Positions 24,498 to 32,018 of a stretch of DNA of 32,018 nt are shown one piece after another. A program made the position numbers and the translations under genes. Source of the DNA: Cryobacterium sp. Y57 (GTDB taxonomy: Bacteria > Actinomycetota > Actinomycetes > Actinomycetales > Microbacteriaceae). The notes beneath the pieces were generated by a model that was given only the letters and a program-made list of their open reading frames with translations, ran no database searches and was not told the DNA's origin. Location of the stretch: positions 17,041 through 49,058 of the forward strand of contig NZ_PJJL01000051.1 of the NCBI RefSeq assembly GCF_002929505.1, read 5' to 3'. The first letter of the stretch is position 1; every line of letters begins with the position of its first letter.

Positions 24498-24742
24498 GAA
24501 CGAGATGTCCCGAAGCGCACGTGGCCTGTTTGTGGGCGAGCGCGCTGATGTCCGGGGACCGCGACCGGGACCCGTACCTCGTGCCGGTACCCGGCGTGAC
24601 GTCGTGGAGCTGCATGCTGGTGTGGGAATTGTTGTTGAGCTGTGGCAAGTGGTTTCCTTCGTTCATCCTTTGCGCTCGGTTATCTTTCGCTCGCGGCGCA
24701 CACAGGTGGCGCAACCCGGGGTTGGGGCCGGGGCCTGTCTAG

Positions 24743-25294
24743 TCAGTACATTCCGAGTTGGAGCCTGGCGGCTTCCGACATTCGGTCCTGGCCCCAGGGT
24801 GGGTCCCAGACGAGTTCGATGTCGATGTCGCTGACGCCGGGAACCGATTGGATTGCGGTGCGGGCGTCTTCCTTGAGCACGTCACCCATGCCGCAGCCGG
24901 GAGCGGTCATGGACATTTTGACTTCGACTCGGTGGGAACCATCAGCAAGCAACTCTTCTTGGCAGAGATAGATCAGTCCCAGGTCCACGACATTGATCGG
25001 GATTTCTGGGTCGAAAACGTTCTTGAGCTGGTCCAGCACCTGTTCCAGGTCGAACGGACCATCATTCTTGATCACTGTTTCGGCGATGGGCTTGATCAGT
25101 CCGAGCGCGGCTGAGTCCTCGGCGCTGATCCGTACCAGGTAACCCATGGCGGTCTGCACGGTCACGCTATCACCCAGGGTCTGCGTCACGACGACCTCTT
25201 CGCCTGCCTGGAGCAGCATCGGCTGCCCGCCCGGAATCACCGTCGCCTGCGCGTCCTGGCTGAGTTCAATTATTGTGTACCTGTCTAAGCCCAT
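24743..25294 (-). CDS. sufT: SufT-like DUF59/MIP18 Fe-S assembly protein, long form
   Basis: 183 residues from ATG 25294, six nt after the sufU stop. The C-terminal part (from about residue 80) is a DUF59 domain: QLKNVFDPEIPINVVDLGLI, EVKMSMTAPGCGMGDVLKED (conserved Cys) and IDIELVWDPPWGQDRMSEAA. The N-terminal 75 residues (LSQDAQATVIPGGQPMLLQA, GDSVTVQTAMGYLVRISAED) form a small beta domain, as in the longer SufT type, whereas many actinobacterial SufT proteins are only about 110 residues. SufT helps maturation of Fe-S proteins. It is the last gene of the tightly packed suf run. Confidence 0.88.
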   Translation of the reverse strand: MGLDRYTIIELSQDAQATVIPGGQPMLLQAGEEVVVTQTLGDSVTVQTAMGYLVRISAEDSAALGLIKPIAETVIKNDGPFDLEQVLDQLKNVFDPEIPINVVDLGLIYLCQEELLADGSHRVEVKMSMTAPGCGMGDVLKEDARTAIQSVPGVSDIDIELVWDPPWGQDRMSEAARLQLGMY

Positions 25295-25300
25295 GGTCGA

Positions 25301-25771
25301 CTACTCCTTTTCGCCCGGGCGGTCGCCGGTTTCGAGGGCGTTGCGCAATGCCTGCCAGGCCAGGGTCGCGCACTTAACCCGTCCGGGGTATTCCCATACC
25401 CCCGACAGTGCAGCTAGCTTGCCCACGTCGACCAGTGATTGTTCATCCACGGTTTCGGTGGTCAGCATGCTGTGGACGCGGGTGAACAGGGCGAGGGCGT
25501 CACCTTGTGGGAGACCCTTCACCGCCATGGTCATCAGCGATGCGGAGGCCCGCGAGATGGCGCACCCGTTTCCCTCGAAGGCAATGTCGGAGACAGCACC
25601 ATCGGGGGTGAGGTTAAGGTAGAGGGTCAAATGGTCACCACAGAGTGGGTTGACCACGTCGACCGTGCGGGTCGCGTCGGCCAGTTCACGAAAATTCCGG
25701 GGACTTTTGGCATGCTCGATGATCATTTCTTGGTAAAGTCCGGCGATGCCCACACTCGCTTGCCCGTTCAT
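25301..25771 (-). CDS. sufU: SufU zinc-dependent sulfurtransferase
   Basis: 156 residues; the ATG at 25771 overlaps the sufD stop (ATGA). It is an IscU-like fold with the three Zn/sulfur-transfer cysteines: Cys44 in NPLCGD (with Asp46), Cys70 in FEGNGCAISRAS and Cys134 in GRVKCATLAW. The characteristic SufU insertion between the second and third Cys (about residues 85-120) is present, distinguishing it from IscU scaffolds. It starts LYQEMIIEHAKSPRNF, typical of the family. SufU accepts persulfide sulfur from SufS and passes it to SufB. Confidence 0.93.
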   Translation of the reverse strand: MNGQASVGIAGLYQEMIIEHAKSPRNFRELADATRTVDVVNPLCGDHLTLYLNLTPDGAVSDIAFEGNGCAISRASASLMTMAVKGLPQGDALALFTRVHSMLTTETVDEQSLVDVGKLAALSGVWEYPGRVKCATLAWQALRNALETGDRPGEKE

Positions 25772-27093
25772 AGCTCGACCGGGCGGTCGTCATTCCTGAA
25801 CCGGCCAGCGACGAGTGGTTCCAGTTGCGTCCGGAGCTGCTCGATGGCAATCCGGTCCACCATCTCGTGCACGAACGCGTAGATGAGCAGACCGCGCGCT
25901 GCCTCCGCCGGTATCCCGCGTGCCTGCAGGTATAGCAGCGCTTCCTCGTCCATTTGTCCGACTGCTGCACCGTGCGTGCACTTCACGTCATCGGTGTAGA
26001 TCTCCAGCCTTGGTCTGGTGTCGACCTCGGCGTGGTCGGAGAGAATCAGGTTTTTGTTCTTCTGGTTCGCATCGGTTCCGTCGGCACCATGGCGAACCAT
26101 GATGTGCCCGTTGAACACCCCGTGTCCGCGTCCGTCCAGCACGCCTTTGTACAGCTGGTGGCTGGTGCAGTTGGTGGCGGCGTGATCGATGAAGATCGTA
26201 TTGTCGTGGAGTTGATCGCCTTGCGGCAGGTAGACGCCGTCGAGGCTGACCTCGGCGCCGACGCCGTCCAGCAAGACCCGCACCTCGTGGCGGGCGATGC
26301 TAGCGCCGAGCATGACGGAGCGGGAAGTGAAGCGGCTATTGCGCCCTTGACGCACATCGAGCAGTGCCAAATGGAACGCCGTCACAGGTTCGAGCTGAAT
26401 CTTATAGTGCTCAATCTGCGCGTCATCGGCCAGGACGAATTCGGTAACAGCATTGGTGAGATACACGTCGCCATCGATCCCCGCGTAGGTCTCGACGATC
26501 GTTGCGCGACTGCCAGAATCGGCGATGATCACCGACCGTGGACTGGATATCAGGGGGACTCCGTCGGCATTGGAGAAGAATACGAACTGGATCGGCTCGT
26601 CCAGGATCGCCCCGGATGTGAGGTGGATGAATGCACCGTCCTCGGCGAGTGCGTCGTTGAAGGCGGCGAACGCGTGATGTTCGCCGGGGGTATGCGAGAA
26701 GAAGGGTTCGAGGCGATCAGACCCCGAGGCCAGCACCGCGGCGAGAGTTGTCACGACAGAGCCAGCTGGCAGGCCGGTCAGCCGCGAAAGCTCGGGCGCG
26801 AAGTGTCCGTTGACGAAGACCAACCGCGGACCACCGAGGTCGACCGCTGCTGCGTCGATCATTTCTGCAGTTACCCAGTTGCTGGAGGTTACGGTGGCGG
26901 CTTCGAAGGGCACAGCGAGGATCGGGGCCAGCGCTGTGTACTTCCAGTCCTCATCCTTGTGGGTCGGGAAGCCGTGCACGCCCACCCATTTGAGGGCGGC
27001 CAGTCGTGCCTCGTGGAGCCACGCGGGATCGCGGTCGTCCCGGTGGGGTTCGCGGCCGGCGAGCACTCCGCCGGCTGCACGCGTCAGCGTCAC
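25768..27093 (-). CDS. sufD: SufD scaffold subunit
   Basis: 441 residues from a GTG at 27093 whose GTGA overlaps the sufC stop. An N-terminal helical part (HEARLAALKWVGVHGFPTHK, DEDWKYTALAPILA) is followed by the right-handed beta-helix core and the family end motif: NCTSHQLYKGVLDGRGHGVF, NGHIMVRHGADGTDANQKNK, NLILSDHAEVDTRPRLEIYT and DDVKCTHGAAVGQMDEEALL. The conserved His of KCTHGA is present; E. coli SufD uses the equivalent His in cluster formation. It forms a heterodimer with SufB on a SufC dimer. Intact. Confidence 0.94.
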   Translation of the reverse strand: MTLTRAAGGVLAGREPHRDDRDPAWLHEARLAALKWVGVHGFPTHKDEDWKYTALAPILAVPFEAATVTSSNWVTAEMIDAAAVDLGGPRLVFVNGHFAPELSRLTGLPAGSVVTTLAAVLASGSDRLEPFFSHTPGEHHAFAAFNDALAEDGAFIHLTSGAILDEPIQFVFFSNADGVPLISSPRSVIIADSGSRATIVETYAGIDGDVYLTNAVTEFVLADDAQIEHYKIQLEPVTAFHLALLDVRQGRNSRFTSRSVMLGASIARHEVRVLLDGVGAEVSLDGVYLPQGDQLHDNTIFIDHAATNCTSHQLYKGVLDGRGHGVFNGHIMVRHGADGTDANQKNKNLILSDHAEVDTRPRLEIYTDDVKCTHGAAVGQMDEEALLYLQARGIPAEAARGLLIYAFVHEMVDRIAIEQLRTQLEPLVAGRFRNDDRPVEL

Positions 27094-27866
27094 CTGGCCA
27101 CCCCCACCGGTGCCAGACGCCCGGCGTTAGCTTGTTGCACACTCGTGTAGCCGTTCGCTTCGAGTTCGACGGCTAGGTCTTTGTCCCCTGAGCGCACAAT
27201 TTGGCCAGCGGTCATCACGTGCACCCGGTCGGGAACGATGTAATCCAGGAGCCTCTGATGGTGCGTGATAACCAGCATGCTGCGGCCGGCGCTGCGGAGG
27301 GCGTTTACGCCGTTCGCGACGATCCGAAGGGCGTCGATGTCCAGACCGGAGTCCGTCTCATCCAGAATTGCGAGTTTAGGTTCCAGGATCGCCATCTGCA
27401 GGATCTCGTTGCGTTTTTTCTCACCGCCAGAGAATCCCTCATTGACCGACCGGTTCATGAAGCTTTGGTCCATCTCGACTAGCTTCATTCGCTCTTGGGC
27501 CAGTGCCAGAAAATCCACCGGATCCAGTTCTTCCTGCCCGCGTTGGCGGCGCAGGGAGTTCAACGCGGTGCGCATAAAGTACATGTTGCCAACGCCCGGA
27601 ATCTCAACCGGATGCTGGAAGGCCAAAAATACACCGGCGGCAGCACGCTCCTCGGGCGACAGTGCCAGCAGGTCTTGACCCTCGTAGGAGACGCTGCCCG
27701 AGACTTGGTAGCCGTCTCGGCCAATGAGCACACTGGCCAACGTGCTTTTTCCCGATCCGTTGGGCCCCATGATCGCGTGCACCTCGCCCGCGTTCAGCTC
27801 AAGATTCACTCCCCGAAGGATTTCTTTGTCCTCGATACTGGCGTGCAGTTCTTTGATTTTCAGCAT
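27090..27866 (-). CDS. sufC: SufC ATPase of the Fe-S scaffold
   Basis: 258 residues; the ATG at 27866 shares one base with the sufB stop (TAATG). ABC-type ATPase: Walker A GPNGSGKSTL (about residues 35-44), Q-loop FLAFQHPVEIPGV, signature FSGGEKKRNEILQMA, Walker B LAILDETDSGLDIDAL and switch His in ITHHQRLL. The E-T-D-S-G-L-D Walker B is characteristic of SufC. It is a soluble, not transport-linked, ATPase that drives conformational change in SufBC2D. Position between sufB and sufD is the classic BCD order, while many actinobacteria have B-D-C. Confidence 0.96.
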   Translation of the reverse strand: MLKIKELHASIEDKEILRGVNLELNAGEVHAIMGPNGSGKSTLASVLIGRDGYQVSGSVSYEGQDLLALSPEERAAAGVFLAFQHPVEIPGVGNMYFMRTALNSLRRQRGQEELDPVDFLALAQERMKLVEMDQSFMNRSVNEGFSGGEKKRNEILQMAILEPKLAILDETDSGLDIDALRIVANGVNALRSAGRSMLVITHHQRLLDYIVPDRVHVMTAGQIVRSGDKDLAVELEANGYTSVQQANAGRLAPVGVAR

Positions 27867-29329
27867 TATCCAACGCTTCCTTCCAGGCTTACGGTTAGTA
27901 GTTTTTGCGCTTCGACGGCGAATTCCATCGGGAGCATCTTGAATACTTCACGGCAGAAACCGTTGACGATCATCGAGACCGCCTCCTCTTCAGGAATGCC
28001 TCTTTGGCGGCAGTAGAGCAGTTGCTCCTCACCGATTTTGGACGTGGAGGCCTCGTGTTCAACCTGCCCGGTCTTGTTCTTCACCACGATGTAAGGAAGG
28101 GTGTGTGCCCCGCTATCATTGCCGATCAACAGCGAATCGCATTGGGTGAAGTTGCGGGCGCCGACGGCCGAATGCCGCATGTCTACCAGCCCCCGGTAGG
28201 TGTTCTGGCCGTGACCGGCCGAAATCGCTTTCGAAATAATGGTGCTCTTGGTGTTCTTACCAATATGCACCATTTTGCTACCGGTATCGGCCTGCTGACG
28301 CCTGGCTGTTAATGCCACGGAGTAGAACTCCCCGACCGAGTTGTCGCCCTTAAGAACGACGCCGGGGTACTTCCAGGTGATCGCCGAACCCGTTTCGACT
28401 TGAGTCCAGGAGATCTTCGAGTTCTTCCCCGACGCCATGCCACGTTTGGTCACGAAGTTGTACACGCCACCGTTGCCGTCTGCATCCCCCGGATACCAGT
28501 TCTGCACAGTGGAGTACTTGATCTGTGCGTCATCAAGGGCGACCAGCTCGACCACGGCGGCATGCAGCTGGTTCGTATCACGCACCGGGGCGGTGCACCC
28601 CTCGAGGTAGCTGACATAGGCGCCCTCCTCGGCAATGATCAGGGTGCGCTCGAACTGACCGGTATCGGCCGCGTTAATGCGGAAGTAGGTGGACAGTTCC
28701 ATCGGGCAGTGCACCCCTTTGGGGATGTAGCAGAACGAGCCGTCGGTGAACACTGCAGCGTTTAAGGAAGCGAAGAAGTTGTCGTTGTAGGGGACCACCG
28801 AGCCGAGGTATTGACGTACTAGGTCCGGGTGGTTCTGAACGGCCTCCGAGAAGGAGCAGAAGATGACACCGACCTCAGCCAACTTGTCCTTGAACGTGGT
28901 CGCCACCGACACCGAATCGACAATGGCGTCCACGGCGACGCCGCTGAGCCGCTCCTGCTCGCCGAGGGAAATGCCGAGCTTGTCGAACATCTCTCGCACC
29001 TCCGGATCGACCTCGTCTAGACTCCCTAGATTTTTCTTCGGCTTGGGGGCGGCGTAGTAAATGATGTCCTGGTAGTCGACCGGTCCGTAGGAGACGTGCT
29101 GCCAGGTGGGTGGTGTGAGCGTAATCCAGTGCCGATAGGCACGAAGCCGCCACTCCAACAGCCACTCCGGCTCGTTTTTTTTACTCGAGATCAGCCGGAT
29201 GATGTCCTCGTTCAGCCCTCGGGGGGCGACGTCGGTATCGAGATCGGTGACGAACCCGTACTTGTACTCTTGATTGGCTAATTCACGGACCTCGTCAGAG
29301 ATACCCGGCGCGATTGTGGGTGCACTCAT
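27866..29329 (-). CDS. sufB: SufB scaffold subunit
   Basis: 487 residues, ATG 29329 with AAGGAGAAGTAA upstream. It starts [20 protein letters not shown]; then [120 protein letters not shown] and [20 protein letters not shown]. The Cys of [12 protein letters not shown] corresponds to the conserved C-terminal Cys region used in cluster assembly. Full length and intact. It is the site where sulfur from SufS-SufU and iron are assembled. It follows fdxA after a 51-nt gap. Confidence 0.96.
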   Translation of the reverse strand: MSAPTIAPGISDEVRELANQEYKYGFVTDLDTDVAPRGLNEDIIRLISSKKNEPEWLLEWRLRAYRHWITLTPPTWQHVSYGPVDYQDIIYYAAPKPKKNLGSLDEVDPEVREMFDKLGISLGEQERLSGVAVDAIVDSVSVATTFKDKLAEVGVIFCSFSEAVQNHPDLVRQYLGSVVPYNDNFFASLNAAVFTDGSFCYIPKGVHCPMELSTYFRINAADTGQFERTLIIAEEGAYVSYLEGCTAPVRDTNQLHAAVVELVALDDAQIKYSTVQNWYPGDADGNGGVYNFVTKRGMASGKNSKISWTQVETGSAITWKYPGVVLKGDNSVGEFYSVALTARRQQADTGSKMVHIGKNTKSTIISKAISAGHGQNTYRGLVDMRHSAVGARNFTQCDSLLIGNDSGAHTLPYIVVKNKTGQVEHEASTSKIGEEQLLYCRQRGIPEEEAVSMIVNGFCREVFKMLPMEFAVEAQKLLTVSLEGSVG

Positions 29330-29380
29330 TTACTTCTCCTTGTCAGTTGTTGAAAGTTTCTGTCGGGCAGTTGGGGGCGA

Positions 29381-29701
29381 TCAGTGCCCCTGGGGTGGCA
29401 GGGCGGCCACGAGCGGGTGATCCTTGGCATAGGGACCCACCTTCGCCGCTCCGCCCGGGGAGCCGATGTCATCGAAGAACTCGACATTGGCCGTGTAATA
29501 GTCGGCCCACTGCTCTGGCACGTCGTCTTCGTAGTAGATCGCCTCGACCGGGCAGACGGGTTCACAGGCACCGCAGTCGATGCATTCATCGGGGTGGATG
29601 TAGAGCGAGCGCTCGCCCTCATAAATGCAGTCGACCGGGCATTCGTCAATACATGCCTTGTCTTTGACATCCACGCATGGCAGCGCGATCACATACGTCA
29701 C
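29381..29701 (-). CDS. fdxA: 7Fe ferredoxin ([3Fe-4S][4Fe-4S], FdxA type)
   Basis: 106 residues from the GTG at 29701, chosen because family members begin [11 protein letters not shown]. An ATG at 29746, two bases after the sufS stop, would add 15 residues and cannot be excluded. Cys9, 17 and 50 match the ligands of the 3Fe cluster and Cys21, 40, 43 and 46 those of the 4Fe cluster ([15 protein letters not shown] and [20 protein letters not shown]), with free Cys25. The C-terminal tail ([20 protein letters not shown]) is typical of the actinobacterial form. Ferredoxins of this kind carry low-potential electrons. Placed between sufS and sufB and co-transcribed with them, it could supply electrons for cluster assembly, which is inference. 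Confidence 0.92.
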   Translation of the reverse strand: MTYVIALPCVDVKDKACIDECPVDCIYEGERSLYIHPDECIDCGACEPVCPVEAIYYEDDVPEQWADYYTANVEFFDDIGSPGGAAKVGPYAKDHPLVAALPPQGH

Positions 29702-29750
29702 GGTGCGGCCCGTACCGAGTGCTCCAAGAATATTTCCTGACCGCACCCCA

Positions 29751-31870
<2,120 letters not shown>

Positions 31871-31871
31871 T

Positions 31872-31883
31872 ACATAAGCATGT
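31872..31883. promoter_or_regulatory. Dyad just upstream of sufR, candidate operator
   Basis: ACAT-AAGC-ATGT, a perfect 4-bp dyad with a 4-bp spacer, lies 2 bp before the sufR start and within an AT-rich stretch that could hold the -10 region. Autoregulation by SufR at such a site is plausible, but the sequence does not match a known consensus closely. Confidence 0.35.
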
Positions 31884-31937
31884 CCTAATTGAACTCGACT
31901 ATCAAGCCGGCGCGTCGACTCATAAAAACCTCAGCTC

Positions 31938-32018
31938 GGTCATGTCCCGTTGAGTGGTGTTGTTTCCCGCTCCTGAGTGTTGCTGCGTTAACGTAGCGAG
32001 CCACCGTGGGATGGTCAG
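31938..32018. mobile_element. Terminus of an IS256-type element running off the right edge
   Basis: The strand from 31938 begins GGTCATGTCCCGTTGAGTGG and closely matches the reverse complement of the IS256 right end at 8616 (GGTCAAGTCCTTTTGAGTGG), continuing TGTT. The two share the outer end and most of 24 bases. The element would extend beyond the window. No transposase codons are visible yet. Confidence 0.6.

Noticed and set aside
23565..24548. 327-residue plus-strand frame
   Set aside because: Antisense to ygfZ, with no recognisable product.
24498..24742. Short frames in the sufT-ygfZ gap and an imperfect inverted repeat around GTACC motifs near 24570
   Set aside because: No product is recognisable and the repeat is too irregular to call a terminator or riboswitch.
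25954..27150. 398-residue plus-strand frame
   Set aside because: Antisense shadow of sufD, caused by high GC codon structure.

Overview
The window looks like the chromosome of a high-GC Gram-positive actinobacterium, most likely of the Microbacteriaceae or nearby Micrococcales. The clues are the actinobacterial SufR-SufS-SufU set, a 7Fe ferredoxin of the FdxA type, DUF4383 and GPGG-motif small membrane proteins, a ResC/CcsB relic, and GTG starts with GGAGG-type ribosome binding sites. No rRNA, tRNA or CRISPR array was seen. Genus cannot be assigned from the sequence alone.

Layout. 1-3.4 kb: the 3' end of a GH2 glycosidase, an alpha/beta-hydrolase tail, a PQQ-like lipoprotein, a possible Cys-rich hypothetical, and an anchored exported protein whose 5' end is fused to a broken ArsR regulator. 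3.5-4.2 kb: IS3 and IS5 scars. 4.3-6.9 kb: intact membrane genes (DUF4383 protein, a five-helix protein, signal peptidase I, a three-helix protein). 7.3-8.6 kb: a DUF1883 protein cut by a decayed IS256 element whose outer end supplies the stop codon of the next gene, an FdhF/YdeP-like molybdopterin oxidoreductase (8.6-10.9 kb). 11-13 kb: YrhK protein, IS481 fragment, and an IS3 element whose catalytic core is replaced by an IS30-like piece. 13.3-14.7 kb: succinate-semialdehyde-type aldehyde dehydrogenase. 14.7-17.3 kb: broken IS3, serine recombinases, IS256, a GPGG small membrane protein and a frameshifted non-specific endonuclease. 18.1-20.4 kb: NAD-dependent formate dehydrogenase with a LysR regulator. 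20.8-22.4 kb: decayed thiosulfate sulfurtransferase (sseA) and cytochrome c biogenesis (ccsB) genes.

22.5-31.9 kb is the coherent heart of the window: Fe-S cluster biogenesis. A rightward A-type carrier (erpA-like) sits opposite a leftward run ygfZ - sufT - sufU - sufD - sufC - sufB - fdxA - sufS - sufR (transcribed from sufR towards ygfZ). The suf genes from sufR to sufT are tightly packed, with 4-nt ATGA/GTGA or 1-nt overlaps, so they are very probably one operon under the Fe-S sensing repressor SufR. SufS and SufU mobilise sulfur, SufBCD is the scaffold, FdxA may supply electrons, and SufT, ErpA and YgfZ act in delivery and maturation. An IS256-type terminus lies only 68 bp upstream of sufR.

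The most notable points are a 7Fe ferredoxin gene inside an unusually ordered suf operon, a formate dehydrogenase with no cysteine at all, a YgfZ homologue lacking its signature cysteine, and many precise chimeric junctions left by mobile elements. I found no convincing wholly new system; the suf-fdxA arrangement is the best candidate for a second look.
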